Shown here one piece after another: positions 22,901-35,663 of a DNA stretch of 64,000 nucleotides (position 1 is its first letter; each line of letters starts with the position of its first letter). Origin of the DNA: Seison nebaliae (taxonomy: Eukaryota; Rotifera; Pararotatoria; Seisonacea; Seisonidae); NCBI GenBank assembly GCA_023231475.1, contig JALJEE010002013.1, forward strand, positions 1-64,000. Reading direction: 5' to 3'. The notes under the pieces are model-generated. The model was not told the DNA's origin and made no database searches. It saw only the letters and a list, made by a program, of their open reading frames with translations. Position numbers and translations under genes: made by a program.

Positions 22901-24831
22901 AGGTTCTTAAATGGTGACTTTCTTATACAACTCTTCCGCATCTGTTCTTCAAAAGAAATGCGAGCGAAATCGAGAGTAATTATATTAGAATTAATCTTCA
23001 TCTACGAATCATTCCTACCTACTTTTTCTTTCCTCGTTTTATTTATATAAATATTTAACTAATACTATATTAATATTCTTTTCCCTTCCATAAATATTTC
23101 TCTTTCATTTATTCTTTTTTCTACGACTTTCATCCAAATGAGAAAGCCAATGTACATTTCCGTCAGATATTTCCATCGTTATATAATGAAAGATTTCTTG
23201 CCAAAAAAAATTTCATTAACAGAAAAATATATCCTTATCGTTTATGATCAAGTTTAATCCTAAAATAGGTTTGTCTATAAACATAATCAGAATTGTTCTT
23301 CTATCAATCCTTCTTCTCACTCTCTTAGTGGAAAAAGATGAATTGATATTTTTCCTCATTAATCTTCATTCTCTTAATAACATTAATAACAGATTGAGAA
23401 CTTTAAAAATTTCTCAAAATATTTTGTTTTTGTTGTTCTCTTAAAATTTATTCATGATTGAATTCCTTTCTCTCATCAATTCCAATGAACGTTTATGAGA
23501 ATTTCACTAAAATATTCTTGGAATGTAAAAGTTCTTGTCTAATCGACTTGACTAGATATGCAAATACATTTTCATCTTCTTCATCTTTATTCAGAGGAAG
23601 AAGAAATGTATAATAGAAAAAAATCGATAAAGATTGATATGTCTCATTAAGAAGATTATTAAACATCAAACAAGAAAATATTTCTTTCACATAAGAAGTA
23701 ATGCTCATAAATTTATTACAAATTGTTACGTATCGATTCAAGTTCGATTGATATTGATGACTATTGGAAAAGTCAATTGGGCTTAATTTTTTAATTATCA
23801 GTTACGATTAAGAAAACTGCTTATAAAAATTATTCTTCATGGAAAAATTGCTTTCGATTTATTTCATTTCATTTACAAAAAAGAATATAGAATTTGGCAG
23901 AATATTCAAGTAGCTTCTTCCGCAAATAACTGAAAGATTAATTTTCCGAGCTGTGTCATTATGGGCGAATGTTGTTGTCGATAATTAATTCCCCATTGTT
24001 TGTCCGTCTTCCTTCTTAACAATAAGTAATCGTTCATTGATACTCATTGCGTTTAAAATGAAAATTAGCAGTGAATTAATTCGACATCAATTCGATCTTG
24101 GCCCAACTAAGAATTAATTGACATTCGAAGTAAAATAATTGGTTCGAATAATAAAATTTTAATTTGAAATTAAGAAAAAGTTATTGTTCTTTATTGTCAA
24201 GTTGATTATGCTGATTCATAATAACTTTGTTATGTTATTCCGAGAAAAATAAAAAACGGATTGAATAGTTAAAATTTTTATAAACTCAATTTAATAAAAT
24301 TATGATAAAACTTTTATTAATATTTTACAAATTGTGAGAAAACAAATGAGATGATAAAAAACACAAAGTAATGTATATTTGAGATAACTATTTTTTAATT
24401 CAATCATTTAATACAGTATAATAACTATTCATTTCATATTAAGCTTCTATTTCCAATCTAGTACACTTTCAAATGTAGAAAGTATAGATTTTGTAAGACT
24501 CTATAAATGACCTTACAGAAATCGTTAGTTACCATTTCGTTACAGAAATAACGTCTCTATGTGCGAACTAGAACGGAGAATGCACCGTATGAGAATATGG
24601 TTGTTGAGAGAACAGACATATAATATCTAACAAAGACAAATGATATGAGGATTAATAAATATTTTAAGAAGAAAAAATAATTGATAGTTGACAATTTCAA
24701 ATCGAAGCTGATATACGAACGAAAAATTAGCGAACTTTTCTCACTTCGTTCTTTCCATTTTTAGCAGTCATCTTCATTTTTACCACAATTCATTTTCTTC
24801 TCAACATTTTTTTTCATTAGACAACTAAATC
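19976..24831. other. Gene desert upstream of PRP19
   Basis: Nearly 5 kb of AT-rich DNA with only short Phe/Ile/Lys-rich frames (for example 22524-22709, 23244-23444 and 23493-23741) that carry no domain. No tRNA, rRNA or repeat array was seen. The last 150 bases contain the pyrimidine-rich leader of PRP19. Confidence 0.45.
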
Positions 24832-26504
24832 ATGAGTATGATATGTGCGATTAGTAGTGAAGTGCCGGAAAATCCTGTCGTTTCGGTAGTTAGTGGAGCA
24901 GTTTTTGAGAAACGACTAATTTTGCAACATGTCAAAAAATGTGGAACTGATCCGACTAATGGAGAAGTGTTGAGTGAGGAACAATTGGTTGAGATAAAAG
25001 GAGTGAAAAGTGTAAAAGCGAAAGCACCAACTGCAACTTCTATTCCATCATTATTGAAAACGTTTCAAGATGAATGGGATTCATTAATGCATCATAATTG
25101 TAATTTACGTCAACAATTACAAATAGCAAAAGAAGAATTATCACATGCACTTTATCAACATGATGCTGCATGTCGTGTTATAGCACGATTGAATAAGGAA
25201 TTAATTGCTGCACGTGAAGCATTATCACAATTGAAACCATCATCATCTGCTAGTATTTCGAGTGGAACGATACATAATGAAATGAATCTGACGAAAGAAA
25301 CGAATGAATCAGATGAGACGACACAAATGATGGATGAAGAAATGAAAGAAATTAATATAGATCCCAATAAATGCGTTTTTACTGATGAGGAACGTTTGAA
25401 ATTACAGGAATTATCAGATACTTTGTCAAAAGGTCGAAAGGGACGAAAGAGATCAGAAAATTATGCGACACCAAAACAAATTAGTTCATATGAAGTCATT
25501 CATTCCGAATCAGCTATTCATCAATCGGCAATTCCTGGAATTTTGACTATGGATACATGGAAAGCTAATCCATCTTTTGTCGCTACTGGTGGTGCTGATC
25601 GAGATTGTTTAATTTATAATTATGATAAGAAAGAGATCGTGGCGAAATTGGAAGGACATACAAAGAAAGTTTCCACTATCGGATATCATCCAACGAAGAA
25701 TTTCGTTATTTCTGGATCAAATGATCAAACAATGAAAGTGTGGGATGTGGAGAAAGGAATATGTGCACATACTTCCAACTTCCATAAAGCTCCCATTATT
25801 AGTCTTTCTGTTCATTCGATTGGTGATTATGTTTTAGCGGCAGATAATCAAAATAATTGGTCATTTAGTGATTTCAATACTGGTCGTCTATTTGCCAAAC
25901 AACATGACGATGAATGTTCTCATTTCAATGATAAAATAACATGTGCCAAATTACATCCAGATGGTGTAATTTTTGCATTAGGCACCGAATCATCCGATAT
26001 ACGATTGTGGGAATTGAAAACAGGACGTATGGTCACATCATTCCAAAATAAATTGGAAGCAGTAACTGCTTTGGCATTCTCAGAGAATGGTTTAATCTTT
26101 TAATTATTTTATTTTATTCCAAATTATCTTCAGGTTATTATGTGGCATCGGCATTGAAGAATGGCGTTGTGAAATTGTGGGATTTGAGGAAATTGGCCAA
26201 TTTCGCCACAATCAACATTGAAAATGATTTCCAGATTAATGATATTTGTTTCGATAATTATGGATCATATCTTGGTATAAATGGAACTCGATTATTGTTA
26301 GTAAATTTTATTAATTTTCTTCGTTTCAATTAATTCATTTGCAGAGTTTATGGATCACTCCAACGTCCAATACAAGTTGCCGATTTCAATATTCACACTG
26401 CCAATGGAACGGCAGTGAGATTTGGACCTGACGCTCAAACTTTGATCTCCACCAGTCTTGATCGTTCATTGAAAGTGTTAGGAATGAAATCGGAAGACAA
26501 TTAG
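24832..26504 (+). CDS. PRPF19: Pre-mRNA-processing factor 19 (PRP19), U-box E3 ligase
   Basis: Three exons, 24832-26089, 26134-26296 and 26345-26504, encode 526 residues against about 504 in human. The N-terminus MSMICAISSEVPENPVVS and GTDPTNGEVLSEEQLVEIK form the U-box (residues 1 to about 58). The PRP19 tetramerisation helix follows near 60-135, then an acidic linker that is longer than usual. A seven-bladed WD40 propeller runs from about 230 to the end, with clear blades such as VWDVEKG, LWELKTG and LWDLRK. PRP19 is the core of the spliceosome-activating NTC and ubiquitinates PRP3. The two short introns near the 3' end split WD40 blades; polyadenylation words AATAAA follow near 26.57 and 26.62 kb. 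Confidence 0.96.
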
Positions 26505-26857
26505 AGTATATCATTCTTATCTTTCTCATTACTTGTTGTCATATTATTGATGAGAAGATTTAATCTTATTATGAATAAACTCTATTTTCTATCTGTTAAT
26601 GTTAAATTGAATGTTAAATAAAATTCGTTTTTCTCAATATTAAAAATTTGTTCATAATTCATTTCCATATGATAATTTATCAGTGGTTAACATAATGAAA
26701 TTTCTTCAGATATAAACAGGAAGGAAAATTGTTTAATAAAAATTATTAAAAAAAATTGCAGTAATTTAGTGACGTGATTATCAAATATAAAAAGAAAAAA
26801 ATATTAAAAAAATTTTAAAAAAGTTTTACCAATATTATTCCAATTAAGAATTTAATT
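26505..26857. other. Convergent intergenic region
   Basis: This holds the 3' ends of PRP19 (plus) and the tetraspanin-like gene (minus). It contains AATAAA words for the plus strand and A/T runs, with no gene. Confidence 0.5.
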
Positions 26858-28053
26858 CTAAATTGGTAATTCGGAAGGTTGTTCTTCTTCGGTTGGAAGA
26901 GGTTCAAGTCTAATTTCCGGTACTTGTTGAACATAGTCGGAAGCGGCCGAATCGACTTCATTAAAATGATCGATATTGGAAGAATTGTGATTATGCGTCA
27001 TTAAAATATCATTGACGCACATGGCTGATGTAATCATAATTGCTAATAAAGAGATGATCTGAAATTAGAAATTTTATATTGTCAATTTTGTGATAAGAAG
27101 AAATTGAACCATAATAATTGCGACGATTGAAAAAGTGATGATTGAGAAATGACAACTTTTTCGATACTCTTTTCTCGTTTCGTTTATAATAGTTATTTCA
27201 TCTATCTATTTTTTAAAAAATGTTTGAATTGAAAAATGATTTATATCGAACTAACTGGACATGAAATAAATTTTTGTAGATCAATATTTGTTGTTCTCGA
27301 ACAAGTTTTGAGATCGCTAGCACGATTCTTGCAACATTCATGTTCTCCATCGGCCGAACATCGATACTAAAAATATAGTTAGTTTTTATTAAAATAAATT
27401 GAACACTGAAATAAGTTAAGGATGTCATGATGGGACATACCGAACGAATATTCGATTTTCTATTGAAGAATTAAGAAGGAAATGATTATTCTTCTGATTG
27501 TTTATGGTGTGAGATCTAACTCGTTTAACGAATCATCATATTCTTTCACCAATTGAGGGACGACTGTGGTGACGGTATTTTCCGTTTGTTGATATCGACA
27601 GAATTCATATGAGAAACATGTAAAGATTAACAATGTCGTTGTAATCATGAATGTGACGACAATGATAACGATGAATGAGATTCGATTTGAGCGAGTAATA
27701 GCACAAAAGATCCATGGAAGAATGGCAATGTTCAATAAGGAGAATGTGCACATAATTGGTAATAATAATGCATAAATTCCAGTCTAATGAAAGAGCGTTT
27801 AAAGAAGATTTTGAATTTTTATAACTTGCAATTGAAATCGGAATAAATGCCACATGCGTGTTGATGGCGAATGGATGTACATGAAAATACAATATCCAAA
27901 AGTGATGATGGAAACAAACTAGAAATTCAATGATTTTTTCATTTCGTCCATAATATTCAATGTAACCACCAAACATATAATAAATGTGATGTGCAACAAA
28001 CGAGCTCTTTGTTTTTTTTCCATTGATCGTCGTTCGCTCGCACGAATCCTCAT
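26858..28053 (-). CDS. Tetraspanin-like four-pass membrane protein
   Basis: Model of seven exons: 28053-27970, 27918-27826, 27783-27521, 27459-27441 (19 bases), 27366-27256, 27205-27110 and 27058-26858, all in frame, giving 288 residues. There are four membrane segments: LLHITFIICLFVSIITF, YALLLPIMCTFSLLNI, FIVIIVVTFMITTTLLIF, and after an extracellular loop SIITFSIVAIIMIISLL. The large loop carries cysteines in a CxxxxxxxCCK...C...C pattern. Length, topology, a short first loop and a large second loop fit tetraspanins. The canonical CCG motif is absent, so the family call is moderate. The first Met may instead be the internal one 10 codons later. A perfect X-box 165 bases upstream suggests expression in ciliated cells. 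Confidence 0.55.
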
Positions 28054-28217
28054 ATTTACACTAATATCAATATGATGATATTAAGTAATCCGAATGAAAT
28101 TCTTATTCGTCTATTTGAAAAAGTTGAATTATGAATGAGTTCCTCTTGTTCATTTAATATATAGTATGATATATCGCTCGTTAATTTTTATTACCAGCTG
28201 AATAAAAATCGTAGATC

Positions 28218-28231
28218 GTTACTATGGCAAC
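28218..28231 (+). promoter_or_regulatory. X-box (RFX site)
   Basis: GTTACTATGGCAAC matches RYYNYY-N2-RRNRAC perfectly and is close to the strong form GTTGCCATGGCAAC. The nearest start codon is that of the tetraspanin-like gene, 165 bases away on the minus strand. The other flanking gene has only its 3' end here. Confidence 0.6.
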
Positions 28232-28667
28232 GAAGAGGGGTAGAAAAAAATATGCTTATTTTGACATTCTCTTCTCCATATGTCTCAATGTTCTAAAAGA
28301 GAATTCTTATCCATTCACAAAATAGTATACCGTTCCCATGTTTAATGATGAATGAGAAGGTGAAGACCTTTTCTTTTTACCATATCCATTATTTCTATGC
28401 AAAACACAACTAATCTCGTTAAAAGATCTATTTGAATAGCTATTAAAATTTTCGATTCTCATTTGAATACTAAAAACAATTTTAACGACTCTTTTCATTT
28501 CACATCTGAAATATTTCTGACATTTCTCGTCTACTTTACGTTGTAAGTCTACTAAAATTACTGAATTCTTCTCTTCAAAATTTACGAGTTAACTGACATT
28601 CGTTTAACAAATTAGAAATAATTTAGAAGAGTTAATGGATATTTAAGAAGCAAAAAATTATTAATTT
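28232..28667. other. Intergenic
   Basis: Between the tetraspanin-like gene and the 3' end of the small orphan gene. The minus-strand frame at 28307-28498 has no domain and looks random. Confidence 0.4.
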
Positions 28668-29041
28668 CTATTCAATGTTTACTCCAAATTTCATTTTGAT
28701 ATTCATCTGAAACAAATGACGATTGAGTTCGTCGTTCTTCGATTCCTCCCCAACATTCTTGTAGATGTCTTCGATTTTCTCTTTCATTCTCTTCTCCCAA
28801 TCATCTGAATTTTCTTTCGATAATTTAGAACTCTCTTTCAGAAGTAATGAGAAGAAGAATCTCACTGAATCGTTTATTCCTTTATTATAAATATATTCTT
28901 TCGTATTGATAGTTGCTTCTCGTATCGCCATCTAAAATTCAATAATTTATTTAAATTTATCAGAAATCAACTAACAGTTCTCATCTCAGAAATTACTCGA
29001 TTACTATCCGATTTCAGTTCTTCATCCATTTCCATTTCCAT
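28668..29041 (-). CDS. Small acidic helical protein, unrecognised
   Basis: Two exons, 29041-28976 and 28931-28668, join in phase 0 to a 109-residue product. It begins MEMEMDEELKSDSNRV and is charged and helical, with EESKNDELNRHL near the C-terminus and no membrane segment or signal peptide. The intron is 44 bases with GT..AG ends. I recognise no family. It is the kind of small subunit or adaptor that is often missed, and splicing from a non-translated exon further upstream is possible. Confidence 0.5.
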
Positions 29042-29596
29042 CGTCGATATTTCTATTCAAACTCATGATATATATTTCTTCATTTTATTTCCATCTCCTT
29101 CATTCTCTTTCTCTCTCTTTTCATTCATCCATTCATCTCTTCTTTCTCTAATTCATCTCTAATAAACAATTTGATATTTTAGTTTAGTGAAATGTCGTTT
29201 CATATTATTAATACTGAAAAATTTATTAGTGTCAATTATTCTGCGACTAACAATAAAAAGTATTTGTAAGCAATAAAAATGTTGTGTAAAAAAATTTTAG
29301 AAATAAAATGTTTATTATATCTCGATAATTAATATTAAATAAATTTGCAAGAAATTTCTGAAAAATTTTCGAAGGAAATTTCTACTAATCAAAGTCAAAA
29401 GAAACTTATATAAGAGACTTGCGAAGGAAATGAAAAACATAAAATTCTCTGTCGCTGATTCCGTTGTCATGGTGAACTTTATTAAAAATTAGTTGACTAT
29501 TGACGGAATGGATTTGATATGAAATCGTTGTTTAAAGAAATCGAAAATCTTTCTCCAAAACTTTTATTCCATTCACACAAATTTCTTCCATACAAA
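29042..29596. other. Intergenic
   Basis: Upstream of the small orphan gene and downstream of the brahma-type gene (both minus). AT-rich, with a CT-rich tract at about 29095-29165 and no gene seen. Confidence 0.45.
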
Positions 29597-32500
29597 TTAT
29601 TTTTTTTTCGATATTTTCTTTTTCAACGAATTCTTACTCGAATTTTTTTTCTTTTTTGATGCGTAAAAGTCGTCGACATAATCGGCATCATCCGTATCGT
29701 CATTCATAAATCCGTCATCTTCCAAATCATCATCGAAATCATCGATTTTTTTATTAGATCGATGAACATTGGAGGAATATCGTTGACGACTATTTCGACT
29801 ATTCGCACTTTCTACGTCACTATCATCTTCTTCGTCATCATCATCATCCTCATCGAATTTAGGTTGATATTGAACGATATGTTGTGATAAAGTGTTGGGA
29901 ATATAATCGTCTTCATTATCAGAAGATATTTGATTCTTTTTCAATTCATCATTTCCCATCATCATTTTATCGTTCTCATCATCATCATCATCATCAGTGA
30001 TTTGTTTTAATTGTTTTTCATGAATATGTCGTCCATCTTTGAACAATTTCCATAAAACGATCGAATCTTTGAAAATGAGAGATTTGTCTTCATTATAAAT
30101 TCTCGCATTTTCACACATTAATTTCACATCATATTCAATATCATCCATCGTCTCATAACGACCACTTTGAATACGTTTCTCTATTCGAAAAATATCAATT
30201 GGTTGTTGAATAATCTGATAATAATCTGGAAGTTCATGTTTAGATGGTAATTTATAAAAAGCATCAGCTGGTCGATGTTCATCATTGGCATGATATTTCT
30301 TCATGAATTTTATGATATCTGTCATGATATGAGTAAGATCATTTATCTTTCCTGTTGTTCTTAATGTCTTTCTTGATCGTTTACATTCGGTAATGGATTG
30401 ATTCATTTGAATTTGTTTTCGTTTTCTCATATTACTCGAACGAGTTGATAGAATTGAGGAGGATGATGAAGATTCTCTTCGATTATTTATTTTCTTCTTT
30501 TTTCGATTACGTCCAATTTTTGATGGTTGATCAATATCTTCTGAATCATCAACTAATTCATTAAGAAATGTATCATCGGTACAATCTTCATTATAAAGAA
30601 CTTTCTTTCGTTCTCTTTTCTTATCTTCTTTTCCAATTGATTTCAATTTATTTAAATAATCATCATTTCTTAACATCCAATCAGGTAATTCATTCATTAA
30701 AATTAATCGACCTCGTCCACCTAATTCCAATTTGGTTCGTTCTTCAATCTCTTTTTCAACTCTCTTAAAAATTTCCACTTCTGATTCATGTCTCAATATC
30801 ATCTGATTAATTTGTTCATCATCTGGTACTGGATCTTCTTCGTCATCTTGTTGTAATTGATCATGAATAATCTGTGCTAAGAATTGATGACGTTCTTCTG
30901 CTGTTGATTTCTGATCGAATTTTCCTGCTTGAATTACTTTTTGATCGACATTCAATTTGAAACGAGCTGCTTGTAAAATTCTTTCTTCAACTGAATTTAC
31001 TGTCATGAGACGAAGAACTCGAACTTCATTCTGTTGTCCAATTCGATGTGCACGATCTTGAGCTTGCAAATCTTGATGAGGATTCCAATCCGAATCGAAA
31101 ATGATGACAGTATCAGCACTTTGTAAATTGAGTCCCAATCCTCCCGCTCTTGTCGATAAGAGGAAAATGAAATAATCATCTTTGGGATTATTGAATTTGG
31201 CTAACATATCTCCACGATCTGTACTACGAGTCGTTCCATCTAATCTCAAATAACGGAATTTTCGATAATGGAAATAATCTTCGATGATTGTCATTGTCGC
31301 TGTCATTTGACAGAATAATAAGACTTTATGATTCGACGCTTTTAATTTTGGTAAGAGACGATCTAATAACTCAAATTTACCAGATGCACGATATAAATCA
31401 GCACCAGATAATTGATAACCTTTTTTCTGCATTTGACCCACAATCGCTTCTTCAATATTAGCGAACATGAATGGATGATTACAAATTTTTCTTAATTGCA
31501 TAATAATATTCATTAATCTCTTTCCACCAGTTTTCGCTGCATTCGATTTAGTTGATGCCATATCGTCGGTTAGAAGAACATGAGAATTCTGCATATGAAC
31601 ATAAAGTTGTTTCTGCAAATCTGACATGTTACATTTGATCACATATTCTACTTTATCTGGTAATTGACTCTCTACTTCTTTCTTTAATCGTCGAAGAAGA
31701 AATGGACGAAGAACTTTGTGAAGACGACGAATTATTAACAATGTCTCTTCTTGATTTAATTCCATCTTTTCTCCAGTATTAGCAAATGGAGAATTAAACC
31801 ATTGTTCAAAAGTAGAAACTGATTGAAAGATTGATGGTAAAAGGAAATTCATCAATGACCATAATTCCGGTAATTTATTTTGTAATGGTGTTCCTGTTAA
31901 TAATAAACGATGATCGGCAGTATAATTGGATGAGAGAATAATAGTTAATTTACATTGATGATTCTTCATACGATGTCCTTCATCAATTATCATATATTTC
32001 CATTTCGTTTTACTTAATGTCGTTTTATCTTTAATAATATAATCAAATGTTGTTAAGAGAACGTTGAATTTACCCGTTTTCAATTGTAATGATATTTGAC
32101 GACGTTCTACTGGTTTCCCACGATAAGCTACTACCATCACTTTAGGTGCCCAACGTGCAAATTCATTCTCCCAATTTGATAATGTTGATAATGGAACAAT
32201 GATGAGATATGGACCATTAACACGTTTCTTCTCCATCAAATATGTGATGAGTGCTATCGTTTGAATCGTTTTTCCCAATCCCATTTCATCAGCTAATATT
32301 CCATTCAAATTATTATTATATAATGAAATCAACCATTCTAATCCTTTCACTTGATATTCTTTTAATGATCCACCTTCTAATATGATAGCTTGTTCTGTTA
32401 CTGATTCATTTATTCGATGAGCAACCGCATAATATGATATAGGATCATGATCTGATTTCACCATTTCTTTTACTTCTTCAACTATTTTCGTTTCATCAAT

Positions 32501-35152
32501 CTCTTCTTCTAAACGGACGTCATTAGGATCAGCATCAGGATCAAATGAATTACTTAAAATTGTGGCAGGTGTTTCATCAGTACTATCTAGATAAATTGGT
32601 TGCCATTCTTCATTATTTAACCATTTTTCTTTTTCACTTTCACTCATTCCCTCCACTGATTTGATTTGAGATGAATTAATTTTATTAATGAAATGAAGAA
32701 TTCGATGAATAGATTTATTTTGTATTGATGATTCTTGTTGAGATAAATTATTTTGAGTTTTATGACGTGGTGGTTGTTTCTTCTTCACCATAAGTGTCTG
32801 ATGTTGTTGAACAAGTTTAGTGAGTGATCCAACATATTCATCCGTTTGTTTCAATAAATATGCTAATCGACGATCTTTTTCTTGATCAATCAATTTCATA
32901 TATCCATTCTCATCAGCATCAATTAATTTCTTTATTCTTTCTCGTTCTAATCGTTCTGCTTCCTTCTTCTGTTCACGTTCAATAGCAGCATGATGAGCAG
33001 CTGCTGATTTCACAACTTTCGCTGCTTTCACTGTCATTAATTTAGTTCGTTCTCGAATCATTTTCGTTTGTTGAATTATTGCCATCAAAAATTCTTGACG
33101 TTGTTGTCGTTCTTCATAATCTTTCTCTTCATTTAATCGTCTTTCATATCGTTCGATAGAACGAACATCTTTCAATGTCTGATCTTTAATTCGAACGTAT
33201 GAATTGGGCGAATCTCGATTGAATGGTCGAGTTCTCGAGAAATATGATACGAGTAATCGTCGTCGTAATGATTCTTGACGTTTACGTAATGATAATGCTT
33301 TCTCTTCTAATTTCGATAGAAGAACTTCCTCTTGAAAAAAACGAACATCATTATTATAAGAATAATATGATGGTGATTGTTTCTCTTCATCTGAACGTTT
33401 CTTTCCTTCTAATTTCAATGCTTTCTCTTGATGTTCAATCTCTTTCTCTATAATTAATTGTCTTTCATCCAAAATTAATTGTAAATCAATTCCTTCAGGA
33501 TATACATCAGATGGAACGAATAATTCAATACTTTCTTTCAAATGATCACCAAAATGAATTGGTGGTCCTTGAACGATCGCCATTTTACTAACAACATTCC
33601 TCTTCAACATTTGTTGATGAGAATATTGTTGTTTAATTTGTGGATTCGATTGAGATATGGAAATTGTTTTCTCATTCTCATTTTGTCCAGTCATCATCGA
33701 ATTTCCAATAGTTGTCGTTATGGTGGTAAGAGGTGATTGTGGAATTGAATTATGATTACACGAATAATCGTTACGGTGAGAAATGGAACGAGACATTGGA
33801 ACCGTTTGAGAGACGGCCATTTTTGGAGAAATAACGTTACCAATTGTTGTCGTTAATTTTGGGAGAACATTCAATTGTGATTGTTCATTTTGAGGTGTCT
33901 GAGAGAGAAGTGAAGTTTGACTTGTCGTATCACTCAAATAATTCTCTGATATCTGATTCTCTGATGATGATAGTTCGATATTATCCATTTCGTCACTTTT
34001 CACCGTTCGATTAATGAGTGGAGGATTTCTGGAAATTTTATAGAAAGAAAAAATGATTTAGATTAATACCGAATTTTTTTTTTTTGTAATGCAAACAATT
34101 ATATATATTTCATTTCAATTCAATTTTTATATCTATTCTTATGTTCTACTCGTGAGATCATTATAGAAAAAAAAAATTTAAATTTCTGTTAAAGTTTTTT
34201 TTGTATAAAATTCTCTACAAACAATTCTCCCAATGAAATGAGAGTGGTGGAGGAGATGGATCGTATAAATAATGGAATGAATGAAGTTTACACCAAATAA
34301 TTTTCTTATTTACAATTCGAATTTCTTTAGAATTTTTAGAAATATTATTCTCTTTTACTCCCTTCATCTTCTGTTCTATGTGAATAATGGAAGAAAAGAA
34401 AATAACTTTTGTTCATTCTGATTCATTGACACTTGGAGATCTTTCATTGGACTTGTCATTTTGGTTGGTATCTGTTGACAAATCTGAACTTTATTGGGAG
34501 TAGTTGATGGATTTTTCATTTGTAGGAGATGATCTTCACTGAATAATTGATTCATCCAATTCTGTAATTGAAGGAGAAATTGTTGGAATTGGAATTCGGG
34601 ATGACAACACAATTTCGTATAAATGAAAAGTTGAGTATAAATGATTTGATGGAGGAGAGCAAATTTATATGATTTAACAGTAGACGAACAATTATTAATA
34701 GATGATGATGATGGTTGTATTATTGGTAATGGTGTTGACGGTTGATGAATCAGATGTGATGGTTGTGTCATCTGTCCAATAGGTTGCATGTTCGCCGACT
34801 GATTAGACAAATAAGAGAATTGTTGATTGTTTAACATTTGCATTGACGGTTCCATCTGATAAACAAGACGATTAACTTGTCGTTGTTGTTGTAATTGATA
34901 TTTTCCCAACATAATATTGGGTGACATTCGTGTAGATGTTACTTGTATATTTGGCAATTGACCATAAACCATATTTGATGTAGAAAATTTCATATTCATA
35001 TTCATATCCATCAATGTCGTTGTTATTGTTGTTGGTTGTTGTGAATGAAATTGATGTTGTTGTGATGATTTCACATCAGTCTCATTAAAAGAAGTTGAAG
35101 GAGATGAATATTGTTGTTCCATTATTTTCTCTTCTTCTTTTCTTCCTTCCAT
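29597..35152 (-). CDS. brm: SWI/SNF chromatin-remodelling ATPase (brahma/SMARCA2-4 type)
   Basis: Two exons, 35152-34407 and 34028-29597, join in frame to about 1725 residues. Exon 1 is Gln/Met/Ser-rich and contains a weak QLQ domain (LLHQIIYTQLFIYTKL...HPEF, about residue 170). The HSA region lies near residues 530-600 (ERYERRLNEEKDYEERQ). The Snf2 ATPase has DEMGLGKTIQT (Walker A, about 830), DEGHRMKN (Walker B, about 930), LLTGTPLQNKLPELW, and the helicase C motif QAQDRAHRIGQ (about 1235). A SnAC region follows (near 1270-1340), and a bromodomain at about 1488-1578 with DYYQII and the Asn of CENARIYNED. The tail is Asp/Glu-rich with Lys runs. The protein is the motor of BAF/PBAF complexes. 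The 379-base intron is one of the longest in the window. A GTG just inside exon 2 is not the start. Confidence 0.95.
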
Positions 35153-35663
35153 TCTAATTCTATTAAACAATTTTTAATTTTATTCTTCCAATTATCTTCT
35201 TCGACATAAGACTTCAAACGATTTTAATTAATTGTCAGTTGCATTTTAAATTGTGCCTATCATTTAGAAGAAAGTTTTATTCGACAAAATTTTACTTCAA
35301 TTTTTTTCTTAATTTAATCCAATTTCATTTTGATAACCGTTTAAATATGATTCATCATTATCTCCTTCATGTACCGATTACAATGTGCACAAATCGAATC
35401 GATTCGTTCTGTACTCAATTTCTGTTCTGGAGACACGAGAAGAATTAATCGATAAATTTCCATTAATTTCTCTTTTAAGCTTAAATTCAACATAATTTAC
35501 TTTCATCAATTTCACACAAATTCCATTTTATCCCGTCTCTTTGGACAGTTGCTAAGCAATATTCTCCTCTAAAAAAGATCAGAACTCGTTGCTATGTATC
35601 ATAGATGCCATAAAATCGTCGTCTGAACATTTCACTTGTCAATTAGTTGATTCCATTTGAAAA
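35153..35663. promoter_or_regulatory. Shared divergent upstream region of brahma and RPGRIP1L
   Basis: About 510 bases separate the two start codons, which face away from each other. The X-box at 35548-35560 lies near the RPGRIP1L end. No frame in it looks coding. Confidence 0.5.
35548..35560 (-). promoter_or_regulatory. X-box (RFX site)
   Basis: On the minus strand ATTGCTTAGCAAC fits RYYNYY-N1-RRNRAC at every position; it is an almost perfect palindrome with one spacer base. It lies 104 bases upstream of the RPGRIP1L start codon, and RPGRIP1L orthologues are RFX targets in other animals. Confidence 0.6.

Noticed and set aside
27502-27520. Stop codon suggesting a separate three-helix membrane protein
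   Set aside because: Splicing at 27520/27460 with the microexon restores frame into a cysteine-rich loop and a fourth membrane helix, giving a coherent tetraspanin-like protein.
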